DNA of 64,000 nucleotides, taken from assembly GCA_022414725.1 (NCBI GenBank), contig CM039463.1:52715405-52779404 (forward strand), written 5' to 3'. Of the stretch, positions 1 to 11,866 are shown one piece after another. The DNA comes from Microglena sp. YARC (Eukaryota; Chlorophyta; Chlorophyceae; Chlamydomonadales; Chlamydomonadaceae). Position numbers and translations under genes: made by a program. Each line of letters begins with the position of its first letter. Position 1 is the stretch's first letter. The notes below the pieces were generated by a model that was not told where the DNA came from, ran no database searches, and saw only the letters and a list, made by a program, of their open reading frames with translations.

Positions 1-1447
1 AACACTGTCCTCTCGATCAATCGGGGACGCAACAATTACGGCATAGTTAATACAACACAATTCCATCAGCAGATTGGGCAGGGCAGCGACGCCCGTGAGC
101 TTCTTGGGGAGTTGAGGACGCTTGCACTGATGTAGTTAGATACGAGCAGTTGGGAGTGCGCGCATTGCATCTGGCAACCATAACTGGCACGAAGGATCCA
201 TCATGGTGTGGTGGAACAGACACGGACAAACTTACAGGTCCTGGGCTCAACGCCCTTGCCGGAGGAAGCCTTACAAGACACGCCACGGCGGGCGACAGAG
301 TTGTTTACGAGCTTCATGGACATCTTGATGTGTGTGAGAGTTGACAAGTGAATTGATCGGGATGACTGAATGAGCCGCGTTTCCTGGTTATATACCGTTT
401 CAAAGACCCAGGGTTGTAGTATAGAAACCATACTCACCTAGGCAGCTTCGACAGCCACACATGCATCGACATCCAACGGCTGGCAGTGCATTTAGTGCCT
501 GGTATCGTGGCTCGCCTGCCTGTCAGGGGGTTTCAGGACCCCCTGCTTTGTGTCCTGAGACGCAACTAATCCTACAGCCTGCGTCCTGAGACTCAATCGA
601 CCCGCAACCGATCAATTACCGGCAAACCCAGTGAAGCTGCTACCGTGCGATATGCTACCATACGATATTTTCGGAATTATCGTACGATACATCGTGTTTA
701 CCGGGATATATGAAAGATTACAAGGGGCTCATGACCTAGCAGTGAAACAACACCGCCCTAAAGTCGGACTCGAGAAACCACCCGCCGTCTTCCGGCAGCG
801 GAGCTCGAACTCCGGTGGCCGAAGCCGTACCGATATATCGTACTAGTGTAAGAAGAAGAAGAAGATTACAATGGGCACTTATCCTGGCAGTGGAAACACC
901 ACCGCCCCCGAGGGAACGGACTCCGAACCCACTGTCTTCCGGCAGTGGGACTCGAACTAGTGTGATGTTTTATAGAAAGAAAGATTACAATGGGGAATGG
1001 TGTATAAAAGATTACAATGGGCTCATGTCCTAGCTGTGGATCAACACCGCCCTAAAGTCGGACTCGAGAAACCGCCCGCCTTCTTCCGGCAGCGGGGCAC
1101 GAACTCCGGTCACCGAAGCCTTAATGACCGGGTCTGGACCATACCGCCCTCCAGACTGGGACTGTTTTATGTATCGTTTGATGTACATCACGTGGAGTGC
1201 AATAAGACGTAATTTCACATCGACCACTACTACGTATTTTTGGGCGGTCGCGGGTTCGATCCCGGCAGGCAGGCACACATTGCCTCCGCGCACATTTTTG
1301 CTCGCTCGCAGATGCTCTCGAGGGCAGCACACTCCCCATGGCATCAGCAGCTATGAAAGTGGTGAGCGTGATTTTCCATGCACTTCTGGTGCTATAGGGT
1401 GGGTGCTATAGGTGGAAGCGTAGTTTGGGGCTTCATGTGGAGGTGAA

Positions 1448-1470
1448 GTTTGGTCTAGTGGTATGATTAG
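1448..1470 (+). other. tRNA 5'-half-like fragment
   Basis: The words TTTGGTCTAGTGGTATGATT match the acceptor/D-arm region of a eukaryotic tRNA-Pro-like gene, but the sequence then diverges and no anticodon arm or T arm follows. A separate B-box-like word, GGTTCGATCCC, lies about 200 bp upstream near 1252. It is most likely tRNA-derived repeat debris, not a functional tRNA. Confidence 0.3.
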
Positions 1471-1507
1471 CAGATTTGCCTGGGATTCCCTTGCACTGGG
1501 TCTGGGC

Positions 1508-1793
1508 CAGGGAATTCAGTATATCGCCTTACCGTATACCGCACCATATATCACGATATATCGTACGGTAATAGACCACGATATTACCGTGTTTTCTATC
1601 TCCCTCAGTATTGGTTCATTTGACTTGATTTTAAGTGTATGGTCGTGTAAATGGTATTTCCTGTTATATCCCCTTGGTCTTATACTGATTTCCCTCAAAA
1701 AGGGTATACAAATATCGTACGGTATCGATACCGTACGATATATCACGATATATCATACAGTAATTGAAAATACCGTACGATATTGACAGCCCT
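1508..1793. mobile_element. Palindromic MITE-like element
   Basis: The segment starts CAGGGAATTCAGTATATCGC and ends with the near reverse complement (TACCGTACGATATTGACAGCCCT). Its interior is full of nested palindromes such as ATATCGTACGGTATCGATAC. No transposase is encoded. Terminal AGGG/CCCT with AT-rich palindromic interiors is typical of non-autonomous hAT-like MITEs. No convincing target-site duplication was found, so the class is tentative. Confidence 0.4.
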
Positions 1794-3719
1794 CGGCACA
1801 GTATACTTTTTGTTCTACGCATACCTGCCGCGTGCCCCCTCCATTCTTCGCTCCTCCCCTCCCCTCTTCTGCGCTCTGATGAATTTGCTCGGAAAACCCG
1901 TGCAGGAAGGAGAAAATAACTACCCAAGGTCGCAAGCTTCGTTAGAACGGCGTCCGAAGGGGGGAAGGGCTGCAGGACAGGGGGCTTGTGTTGCGGAGAC
2001 ACTGAGTAGTGAGTACCCATCATGAGAGGAGGAAAAAAATGATTTGTTCGCGTTTACATTTTTCTGGTTATACCGGTAATATTTTTACTGCCGAAGACGG
2101 CGAGCAGCCAAATTGCTGGCTGATGCTACGTAACAAGTTCAAGTTCAATTACCCATGATGGGTAAAGACTGCAGAGGGAGATGGATCCAAACTTTAACCT
2201 GGCTGTAAGAGAGGCAGCTTGAGAGTCTTAGATCAGTTAGGATTCGTCATACTTGCAGTTTACAGATGTTTCCATTTCCCATTTTCGCAGAATCATGGAA
2301 CTTGGTTCATTTCATGATTTATGGAGCGCTCGAGATTCGAAAATTCCGCCAATCGAAGTGCCTAGAAAAGTGGGGTCACTTTTTGGCCTCCAGCCGAGTT
2401 CAATTGCTACCAATTTATCATGCGTCTACGGGCAATTCAAAACATTCAGAATGAGGTTGTCAGGTTGATGAATTACAGACTTAAAACATCACTTTCTTGT
2501 TCACAAATTACCATTTATAATATATTACCATTTATATTATATTACCATTTATATTATATTACCATTTATGTTATATTACTACTATACTATATTATATTAC
2601 TACTATACTATATGCCGGTATTATGATATTTATTAGTATTGTATTATATTAAATTTATATTTGACATGGATGCACTTCCTGGACTGATTTGCATATGACA
2701 GAACAAATGCATACACTCGGCGGCACTCAGCAAATATTTTATGTTGAACACATTTTCACGCTTTGGTGAAGTTCCAATTAGGGCAAATAAATAAACGTGA
2801 TTTGATTGTTTTGATCACATATGCATTTCCCCTGAAAAATATAGTACTGCTAGGAAGACGGTGACCAGGCAAACTGCTAGCTGGAGCCATGCAACCAAGT
2901 TCAAGTTCTAAATGTGATAAATAAAAGCACTGATTATTTTTTGGGCAACATGTAGCAGCTACTAGGCAGCTCCCTTGCTCTGTCATTGGGCCAAATTTGA
3001 AGCTGGCTAGTGTACATGAAAGCTGATATGACAAGCATTCCAAGGCAGCTGGTTGGCCATTGGAGCTGGCGGGAAGCTGCCACGAGTAGCCCCAAAATGA
3101 AACAGAGTATAGAAGGAGCTAGCCTGCTCAACAGAGAACATGGCACAGGGTGCTCTGGCTTTTGGGCGTATTCTTGTCTCGGCGACATTATTAATGGAGT
3201 CAAAACAAAATAAGAACACACATGCCATTGGTCTGTCTTCATATCTCCAGCATTGTCAATGAAGTCGAATCAAGCAAACAAAAACCATTGCACAGCCCGT
3301 TGGGCTGTCTTACTATCTCAACAGCATTGTTAATGAAGGTCCTCTATATAATATCAGCCCCCATACACCCAACATGGTCACACAAGCCATAGCTGGCCCC
3401 CAACATGGGCCACACAAGCCATAGCTGGCCTCCAACATGAGCCACACAAGCCAGACCTGGACCCCAGCAGAGCCTTTCGCGTGCTATGATGTACGACTGT
3501 ACGAGTTACTCCGATGTACAACTGTAAGAGGTACCATCATGTACTACTGTAAGACGTACTATGATGTACTACTACGAGAGAAGCATCCAACACTGAATCA
3601 TTAACATTGCTGGTTGGTCCGCCTCACTACTTATGCAGCCCCCCTAAAATAGGATGGGGAAGAAGCATCCAAAAGAGTGACACTGCCCTTCTAGATAGAC
3701 CTAGAATAGGACCCGGGCA

Positions 3720-3960
3720 AAATTATCCCAGATTAGGGTCAACCCATAACAGGGTAGACGCATATCAAGATAAACCCATAACAAGGTAGACCCAGATCAA
3801 GATAAACCCAGATCAAGGTAGACCCAGATCAAGATAAACCCAGATGAAGATAAACCCAGAGCAGGGTAGTCCCAGATCAAGATAAAGCCAGATCAGCGTA
3901 GACCTAGGTCAAGATATAACCAGATCAGGGTAGACCCAGATCAAGATATCAAATAGATAT
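3720..3960. repeat. Short tandem array, about 17-bp unit
   Basis: Around fourteen degenerate copies of a unit reading roughly ATCAAGATAAACCCAG alternate with versions reading AGGGTAGACCCAG. It lies in intergenic DNA and has no coding interpretation. Confidence 0.7.
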
Positions 3961-4014
3961 TAAGACATCAGGATGGATCCCTAACAGGCGGAGAACATTT
4001 GGCAACGGAACGAC

Positions 4015-4165
4015 AGGTGGCAACAATGGAGCTGGCCGAAGCCAGTTAGTTATGAAACGGTTGGCTGATGCGTCAGGCTTCATCTCGGTTGTCGGTCGGA
4101 CGGACAAACGGACAATGGGGTGTATCTGGGGGCTCCTGCCCCCCAGGAGGGGGGGCTCCGCCAAT
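4015..4165 (+). repeat. Dispersed repeat with GC-rich terminal hairpin (copy 1)
   Basis: This copy shares the words CGGTTGGCTGA, GGACGGA and GGGGGCTCC-GCCCCCC with copies at about 20004-20133 (+) and 52697-52763 (reverse orientation). The 3' part can fold into a G/C hairpin. Three copies in 64 kb, one inside an intron of the OPR-like gene, indicate a small non-coding mobile element of unknown class. Confidence 0.55.
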
Positions 4166-4174
4166 AGATCCCAA

Positions 4175-5215
4175 ACCTGCGGAGAACACTACTCTTCCTT
4201 CTCCTCTGCCTCCCCAGCCTCCTCGTCCTCAGCTGGCACCTCAGTCTTCTCCTGTCCTGTTTGGATAAGACATCAGAATAGATCTCAAACACACGAATAA
4301 CACTTCTCTTCCTTCTCCTCTGCCTCCTCAGCCTCCTTGTCCGTTTGCTTTCACTGGGGCCAACCACCATGAGGTGGGTGGGTGGGTGGGTGGGTGGGCC
4401 TGGAGGAGGGTTTTGGGCCTGCTCCATGTGTCGTCTGCACGCGACAATGGACAGGAAGGAGACAGTGGCATGGGTGTGAAGTATGGTGTTAGGCGGAGAA
4501 CACTACTCTTCCTTCTCCTCCGCCTCCCCAGCCTCCTTGTCCTCAGCTGGCACCTCGGTCCACTCCTGTCCTGTTTGGATAAGATATCAGAATAGATCCC
4601 CAAATCGCGGAGAACACTACTCTTCCTCCTACCCGCTTCGATGAATGACTCAATGGTAGAGCTCGAAGAAACAAGAAGGGTTCAAATCCCTACGGGTGCG
4701 CTTTAGTGTTCGCGGTCGCTGTCAACCGCCATGGCAGCTTTGTCCAGGTAAAGTAGTAGTCCGTTCTCTACCGCTGTAAGACAGGGCTCCCTTAATACCA
4801 CGCCCCACCAGGCGTTCTCATCATTACTCTTCCTTCTCCTCTACCTCCCCAGCCTCCTTGTCCTCAGCTGACACCTCGGTCTTCTCTGTACAATATCAGC
4901 CCCCCTGCACCCAACGTGGGCCACACAAGCAATAGCTGGCCACACGAGCCATAGCTGGAGATGACAGCTGGGGACAAAGAGGGTGGGGAGTCTGGATCCC
5001 AAACACACGGAGAAGACTACTCTTCCTTCTCTTCTGCCTCCTCGTCCGTTTGCTTTCACTGGGGCCAACCTCCATTAGGTGGGTGGGTGGGTGTGGGGTG
5101 GTGCTATCATCCCCCTGGAGGAGGGTTTTGGGCCTGTTCCATGTGTCGTCTGCACGCAGCAATGGGCTGGAAGGAGACAGTGGCATGGGTGTGAAGTTTG
5201 GTTTTAGGCGGAGAA
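4175..5215 (-). repeat. Downstream copies of the DNAI2 terminal exon end
   Basis: About five degenerate copies of the acidic C-terminal coding end of DNAI2 lie just 3' of the gene, near 4180-4260, 4295-4345, 4495-4565, 4820-4885 and 5010-5050. Several include the GAAGAGTAG stop context. They are separated by a GGTGGGTGGG-type sequence and a SINE. They are not in frame with any other exon and appear to be tandem duplications of the gene's last edge. Confidence 0.75.
4630..4823 (+). mobile_element. tRNA-derived SINE, full-length copy
   Basis: An internal RNA polymerase III promoter is visible: an A-box-like TGACTCAATGGTAGAGC near 4646 and a B box GGTTCAAATCC near 4679, at normal tRNA spacing. 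A conserved non-tRNA body follows (CGCGGTCGCTGTCAACCGCC ... ACCACGCCCCACCAGGCGTT). Related copies lie at 19229-19375 and 37785-37978. The word ACTCTTCCT occurs on both flanks and may be a target duplication. The host sequence is a copied DNAI2 exon end, so the SINE arrived after that duplication. Confidence 0.7.
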
Positions 5216-5217
5216 CA

Positions 5218-8200
5218 CTACTCTTCCTTCTCCTCCGCCTCCCCAGCCTCCTCGTCCTCAGCTGGCACCTCGGTCTTCTCGTCACTGCCGTCTGCTTGGG
5301 TGACCTTAAAGAACTCGACCTCTAGAGCCTTCAGCTGCTCTTCAGTCACGTTGTCAGCCACCTCATCCTTCCTGGCAGCCTCCTTACGGGCCTTGACCTG
5401 AAAAAAATGGAAAATGAAAGAATGTTTTAATGGTCAAATATCGGTAAAATGAAAAAAATGACAATGGGGGATGTGACCTGTAGGAGATTGGGTGGGGTGG
5501 GACAGGATATGGAGGGTGAGATGGTGATGATGTCGTCAGCCACCTCATCCTTCCTGGCAGCCTCCTTAGAGCCTTGACCTGTACAAAAATGGAAAATGAA
5601 AGAATGTTTTAATGGTCAAAGATCGGTAAAAGGGGGAAAATATCAACGGCAATGGGGGATGTGACCTGTAAGAGATTGGGTGGGGTGGAATAGGATAGGG
5701 AGGGTGAGATTGTAATGACGTTGTCAGTCGCCTCATCCTTCTTGGCAGCCTCCTTATGGGCCTTGACCTGTAGAAACATGGAAAAATGAAAGAATGTTTT
5801 TATGGTAAAATGGGAAAAATTGCAGTGACAATGGGGGATGCGACCTGTAGGAGATTGGGTGGGGTGGGATAGGGAGGGTGAGATGGTGGTGATGATGGCA
5901 ACAAAAATACGCTACTGACAAAAAACTACTTGGCCTGAAATAGACATGGTGGGGTGGGATAGGATACGAGTGGTTGCATGATGGTAATGATGTTGTCAGC
6001 CACCTCATCCTTTCTGGCAGCCTCCTTACGGGCCCTGGCCTGGAGGGGATAGGGTGGGGTGGGATGGGATATGGAGGGTGGGATGGTGGTGATGATGGTA
6101 ACAAAAATATCCAACTAAAAAAAAACACTTGGCCTGAAGTTGACAGGGTGGGGTAGGATAGGATTAAAGTGGTTGCATGACCACTTACTCACTGACAACC
6201 AACCAACTACCAACCAACCGATCCACCTACCTTAGCCTCCTTGATAGCCTTCTCCAAGTTCTTCTCCCTCTGCGTCTCCCTCTCAAACATGTTGTTAATC
6301 GACAACTTCTCATTAGGTGCCATCTCAGACAGCCCCGAGGACAGGTTGAGGATAGTGCAGCTGCCGTCAGCAGTTCCAATGGCTATGGTAGCGCCGGAGT
6401 CGTGAGCAGCAAAGGTGGTCAAGGGGCAGTCGGACACCTGTGGGGGGGATCAAACGGGAAAGATATTAGCTTGATATGGTCAAGGGGCAGTCGGACACCT
6501 TTGGGGAGGATCACAAGGGAAATATATTAGCATGGCATGGTCAAGGGGCAGAGGTGGTCAAGGGGCAGTCGGACACCTTTGGGGAGGATCACAAGGGAAA
6601 GATATTAGCTTGGCATGGTCAAGGGGCAACAAGGTGGGGAACCAAAAGAGGGAGCAATGTGTTTGACACAGAGTGACAACACGCCAGGTCACCAACCTAG
6701 TGTGACAACTCACCAGGTTGAGTGGGTGATCAAGTAGGCGAGAATCCCTAAACACAAAAATAGCCTACCTGTACAGTCAATGTCGGCTCGTTGTGCTTGT
6801 AGAACAAATCCCACACGTCCAGGTTGCCGTCCATCTTGATGGTGTAGAACATGCCAGGTCATGTGAGTGATCATGTGTGCGAGAATAATGAAAAATAGCC
6901 TACCTGAACAGTCAATGTCGGCTCGTTGTGCTTGTAGAACAAATCCCACACGTCCAGGTTGCCGTCCATCTTGATGGTGTAGAATACGCCAGGTCGAGTA
7001 GGTGACCAAGTGCCCCCCGTCAAGTACGTTGGGTGGTACTTGGTGGTGAGGATGGGGGTGCGCACAGCAGTATCGTCAGTCCAGATGCGTGCGGTCCAGT
7101 CTCCAATACTCATGAAAAACTTTGAGTTGAAGGGGTTGCGTCTCAGGCCGTAGATGGGGCCGTGGTGGCCGGACAGGGAGTACTTGACACGATCAGCCGG
7201 GTTCTTGGCCTTTCTGTTGCAAGAGAAGATGGAGCCCTGCGGAACAAAACACAACACATTGTGAGTAATTTAATGACAGTGCAGCATCAGTGATAGAGGG
7301 CAGGACAGGTGGACTGTGGTGGTGCTGGTAGTGGTGGTAGCATGACTGGTGGACTGTGGAGGACTGGCGTGGCAGGGAGTACTTGACATGATCAGATGCG
7401 CTCTTAGCCTTCCTGTTGCAAGAGAAGATGGAGCCCTGCGAAACAAAACACAAAACAATGGGATGATGGTGGTGGTGGTGGTGGTGGTGGTGATGATTTT
7501 TCTGGTGCCCTACTGGAAGTATGCCTGTCCTTGGTTTGTGACCATGGGGGGAGTGGTGCTTAAGTACGACCCCGCTGATCCTATTGTGTAGTGTTTTGTT
7601 TTGCAGGGCTCCATCTTCTCTTGTTACAGGAAGGCCAAGAACCAGCAGGCCAAGATGGAACCCTGCAAAACAAAACACAACACAATAGGATCAGCGGGGT
7701 CGTACTCAAGCACCATTCCACACATGGTCACATCAAAGCCCTTCTCCCCCTCTCCCCCCCCTCTCTCCCACACACAGTTAGGATCGCACCTGCTCAGTTC
7801 CAACCATGAAGTTGGTGGGGCCAGCAGCCGGATCGCACTCCAGCACCATTCCACCCATGGTCACATCAGAGCCCCCCCCCTCACCCGCCCCCCCCTCCAT
7901 TTCGCCCCTTGCTCACCTTAGCCCCTTGCCCCCTCCCCCCCCTCTCCCACACACAGTTAGGATCGCACCTGCTCAGTTCCAACCATGAAGTTGGTGGGGC
8001 CAGCAGCCGGATCGTACTCCAGCACCACTCCACCCATGGTCACATCAGAGCCCTTCTCCTTCAAAGGCATCTCCTCAAGGCGCTCACTCAACTTACGGAT
8101 ATCCCACCAGAGGACCTGGCCATCTGTTGACACCTGATGCATAGAGGGGTGGGGAGGGGTGAGGAGGGGTAGGGGGGTTGCATGGAGGGGTGAGGGGTTG

Positions 8201-10109
8201 AGGGGGTTGCGTGGAGGAGTGGGGAGGGGTAGAGGGGGTTGCATGTAGGGGTGGGGAGGGGTGAGGGGTGGAGGGGGTTGCGTGGAGGGGTGAGGAATGA
8301 AAGGGTGAGTTGTGGTGAGGGGTGGAGGGATCAGGGGTTTGAGTGGTGAGGGGTGGAGGGGTGGAAAGGTGAGGGGTTTACATGGAGGGGTCAGGGGTGG
8401 ATGGGTGGGGAAGGATGAGGATGGGTGGGGAAGAGACGGGGAAGGGGTTAGGAGGGGTAGGGAAGAGTGGGAAAGGGCTGAGGAGGGGTGGGGAAGGGGA
8501 GAGATTGTCAAAGTACAGCTACAGCCTGGCTCACTATCCCACCACATCCACCACCACAACCATCACGACCACTTCCACCACTATCTCACCTGGAGAGCCA
8601 TCAACCTAATAACCACCACCACCACTACCACACATGGCCGACCCACTGACATGGCCTGAGCTCTAGTCTTATATTGCAACCAAGCAAGGTCTCTGCATCA
8701 TCTACTGCCAGCCTGCCCCCCCCACTACCACCACATACACACAACTACCCCCCCCCCCCCCCCCACCCCACCCACCCACCCACACTTACACCCACCTCCA
8801 CAACCCCACACACACTCACCGACATGGCCTCAGCTCCAGTCTTAGATTGCAACCAAGCGAAGTCGTAGATGGGGTCACGATGAGAGATGTCAATGGGGGT
8901 AGTGTCCACAGGGCTGGTTCCCTTCCTAGGGTCGTAGTACGAAAACTGGCCGTTGTACAGACCAGCGCCGATCAAATTGGTGTCCTTCAGGTTAAATTTA
9001 GACGTGCAGATCTGGCTGCTGGGGACCATCTCGTAGTCCGGAGTGTTCGGGTTGTTCACGTCCCATACGTAACTGCTGAGCGGCATGTCTGCAGGCTGCT
9101 GCTGGAATTGCAGGATTGAGTAGGAGACGACGACCTGTGACAACAATGTTTTGTTAGCCCTTGAAGTAATTCGTTAGCCCTCGAATAAATTGAACAATTG
9201 AAAATTGAAAGAAAGAAAATGAACGCTTTGTCACATCCCATACGTAAGTGCTGAGCAGCATGTCTGTGGGCTGCTGCTGGAATTGCAGGATTGAGTTGAG
9301 GATTCACAGACCTGTAGACAAGACTTCTTCATTAGCCCTTGATGCCATTGGCCCCCCATTACCCCCCCCCCCCCCCCCCACCCCCCACCCGTTCCTTCTC
9401 CCCTCCTTCTCTCCTCCCCCTCCCTCTCTCCTCCTTCCTACCCCCTCCCTCTCTCCTCCTTCCTACCCCCTCCCTCTTTCTGTCTCCTATCCTCCTTTAT
9501 TTCCTCTCCCCCCTCTTTTCATCTCCCCCCCAACAGTATACTTCACATTGGGAACGGAGGCGTCTGGGTGCCAACTGGTGGATGTGTGTGTGGATGTGTG
9601 TGTGTGTGTGGATGTGTGTGTGTGTGGATGTGTGTGTGTGTGGATGTGTGTGTGTGTGTGTGTAAATGTGTGCATGTGGATGTGTGTGTGGGGTGTGTGT
9701 GTGTGGGTGTGTGTGGGTTGGTGGATGTGTGGGTGGGGCACAAGCATGTCGTCCCCCCCCCCTCCCTTCACCCCCCCTCTGTATACATTACCATCGGTAA
9801 CTGCCTTACCTTGGGAACTGAGGCGTCTGGGTGCCAACTGACGTAGGAGGCTGAGCGTTGGACGTTGCTAGGGTCCTTGAACACGGTTACAGTCTTCACA
9901 CTAGGCACCTCAGCGTTATGGCTGGGGATGTTGGCATCTGGGGATAGGGTGGGGAGGATGGGTTGGGTTGGGTTGGGTTGAGTTGGGTTGGGTTGGGTTC
10001 TTCACACTAGGCACCTCAGCGTTAAGGCTGGGGATGTTGGCATCTGGGGATAGGGTGTGTGTGTGGGGGGGACCGGTTGGTATGGGGGGAAGAGGGAGAG
10101 GGAGAGAGG

Positions 10110-10199
<90 letters not shown>

Positions 10200-11463
10200 T
10201 TGGGGGGGAAGAGTTCATGGTGAGAGGGTGGATATATAAGCAGATATGAGAATTGACACTTTTCTACTTAGTACTTTGTGCGTGTACACCTGTACAGCTT
10301 TACCAAAGACATAAACAGAGACCATGATTGTAGTATGGATGTACAATTTTGTACATCACAGATGCATGTGAACTCATACATTTAAGAACACGAGCACTTC
10401 CGTAGATTTAATTCTCTTTCTTATAAGCAGGTGTAAGCAGATTAAAAGTGGATGCGCTTCATGGTGAAGGTGGATGAATGGTGGATTAATGGTGGAAAAA
10501 CACTGTTTTATTTTTAGGCTACTCATGGCAGCTTCCAGCTAGCTTCAATAGCCAGCCACTGGGTCGAACCCAATGCTTGAAGTTGCAAGCCCCCCCACAC
10601 ACAAACACCACCACACACACACCCTATCTGGAGCTCTCTTCGGCAAGAGTCCTGGAGGTAAAACATTCCAATGTTTCCCATATCTTCAGAGACTAACTTG
10701 TGTTTAATAACCCGGAATAACTACACATGTTACGCGTGGCCTGTTGGTAACTGTCACCCCCCGTGCTATTCCCCCACCCCCATGACCCCCCCCCCCCCTG
10801 CCTCCCCCCCTTTGCAACAGGCTGTGCGGAGGTATCAGGCCCATGGCCACATGGAAGCTGTAAACTAGAGCTGGGACCTCTGGATGGGTCTATGTGGTGT
10901 GGTGTAGAGGGGCTTGGGTGTTGGCTTGGCTTGGAACTTGCCTGAGTAGTAGTGCTGGTAGATGTCGATGGCATTGTTCTGCTTCAATAACTCCTCAACG
11001 GATCCTCCGAGCACAGTAACGGTCTTGATGTAGTCCTCATCCTTCTCGACTTTCTTACGATACCTAAGGACCGGGAGGGGGTTGGGGTCAGTCAGACATT
11101 CGGCGAGTGCGGGTCGCTTCACATGTCAATATGGTACATTTCCGTCATGCTCCCGACATTTTTGCCATCGCCGCTTTACCTGATGGTATGCTCCGCTTCC
11201 GTATAATCGACATCCTTAGGCCATCCGCCCTCAACGTGGCACATAACTTTAGGTGCTAGGACAACTGCCATTGTGTTCGCTTCGTGCTCAGACATCTCAG
11301 GAATGCATTGAGTTACGGTTATGACCGGATTGCGAGGGATATATTCCTTCGCGTGCTCCTCGTTGGGACGGATGTCAGCGAACATTTCAGCGCCTTCATC
11401 AGTGAATTTGGGATGGCGCCCAAACTGCTTTCGCAGGCGCACATACTGGTGATAAATCTCCAT
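5218..11463 (-). CDS. DNAI2: Outer-arm axonemal dynein intermediate chain 2 (DNAI2 / IC69-ODA6 family), 8 exons, 577 aa
   Basis: WD-repeat intermediate chain at the base of the ciliary outer dynein arm. Exons (5' to 3', minus strand): 11463-11180, 11063-10942, 9937-9810, 9134-8820, 8133-7969, 7236-6904, 6437-6231, 5397-5218. All junctions keep phase. The protein begins [16 protein letters not shown], as in Chlamydomonas IC2, which fixes the start, and the total is close to the family's roughly 570 aa. WD-type motifs are seen at about 200-204 (YVWDV), 292-296 (WWDIR), 383-390 (GDWTARIW) and 433-437 (DVWDL). A charged helix around 480-550 leads to an acidic tail rich in Glu. Intron 2 uses a GC donor (CAG/gcaagt). 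Introns 2-7 contain copies of neighbouring exon edges; intron 1 (116 bp) does not. It lies head-to-head with the transporter gene. Confidence 0.95.
5520..6045 (-). repeat. Three copies of the DNAI2 exon-8 acceptor edge
   Basis: Intron 7 carries three degenerate copies of the first 40-50 nt of exon 8 plus the upstream intron, near 5525-5580, 5725-5772 and 5993-6045, spaced about 210-260 bp apart. Each preserves the coding word for [14 protein letters not shown] in mutated form and an AG-like acceptor. Only the copy at 5397 continues into the open C-terminal frame. Confidence 0.8.
6470..6620 (-). repeat. Copies of the DNAI2 exon-7 acceptor edge
   Basis: The word GGTCAAGGGGCAGTCGGACACC at the 5' end of exon 7 recurs near 6478 and 6560, each followed by CTTTGGGGAGG, so each copy keeps an AG acceptor. 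Partial copies (TGGTCAAGGGGC) occur at 6538 and 6617. These are possible alternative acceptors, but each copy runs into intron sequence after about 25 nt. Confidence 0.75.
6765..6870 (-). repeat. Copy of the DNAI2 exon-6 donor edge
   Basis: About 100 bp repeat the 3' end of exon 6 (coding for [20 protein letters not shown]) together with its donor. The true exon edge at 6904 is contiguous with the rest of exon 6. This copy is cut off from it by intron sequence, so it has a donor but no acceptor. Confidence 0.8.
7370..7960. repeat. Mosaic of DNAI2 exon-5 and exon-6 edge copies with an inverted repeat
   Basis: Intron 5 contains a direct copy of the exon-6 start (about 7375-7440), a direct copy of the exon-5 donor edge (about 7787-7870), and an inverted repeat with arms at about 7537-7616 and 7655-7735. 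The arms hold an internal piece of exon 5 joined to the intron-5 acceptor and exon-6 start. A (GGT)n run lies at 7465-7490. Confidence 0.75.
9234..10050 (-). repeat. Copies of DNAI2 exon-3 and exon-4 edges around exon 3
   Basis: Near 9234-9305 is a copy of the exon-4 acceptor edge, and at 9540-9575 a copy of the exon-3 donor edge. At about 10000-10050, on the other side of the exon, is a copy of the exon-3 acceptor edge. The true exon 3 is 9810-9937. A (GT)n-rich stretch (about 9580-9725) lies between. Confidence 0.75.
10110..10195. repeat. (GA)n microsatellite in DNAI2 intron 2
   Basis: An almost uninterrupted GA dinucleotide run of roughly 85 bp. It is CT on the transcribed strand and so pyrimidine-rich in the pre-mRNA, but lies well away from the exon-3 acceptor at 9937. 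Confidence 0.95.
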
Positions 11464-11866
11464 CCGTGCGACTGCACTAAGTTAGGTTAGTAGCTGTTGG
11501 ACACTTGGGAATCAAACGTTCACTTGTATGTCAAATTAAACGAGTAAAGAGTTAACACTAACATATTATGCGGAGAGCATCATGCGCAGTTTCTCAGAGT
11601 CGCGTCGAACAGAACAAAAATTGAGGGATCATAAAATGTGAGCAGTACAACCTCTTGGACCGTGGTCCAGCTGAAGCCGTGGACCGTGGAGAAATTTCGA
11701 AAGACGGGAAGTGACAACGACTACGCCATCGCGTCGGTCAAGGAAGCTGTCTTATCATTCTACTCTCGAGGCGGTATCAGCGTAGAGTGTCACATTCATG
11801 TATGTATTGTAATATCGCGAACTCTTCATCCGACCCTCTGAGTTAGTTGGTCTCACCAAATCAAAG
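11464..11866. promoter_or_regulatory. Divergent upstream region between DNAI2 and the transporter
   Basis: The two start codons face away from each other with 403 bp between them, so both promoters and 5' UTRs must fit here or overlap. I see no convincing TATA box. The interval is inferred to be a compact bidirectional promoter purely from gene arrangement. Confidence 0.5.

Larger units (their letters stand above)
1..4175. other. Intergenic, repeat-rich stretch without a recognisable gene
   Basis: No open frame here resembles a known protein and the short frames overlap on both strands. The stretch holds three copies of a roughly 100-bp sequence (about 720-830, 860-960, 985-1110) sharing the word AAGATTACAATGGGC. 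It also holds a palindromic MITE-like element (1508-1793), AT-rich microsatellite (2510-2625), two copies of a dispersed repeat around 2085-2145 and 2845-2910, and three short tandem arrays between 3360 and 3960. I see nothing that supports a gene. Confidence 0.6.
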
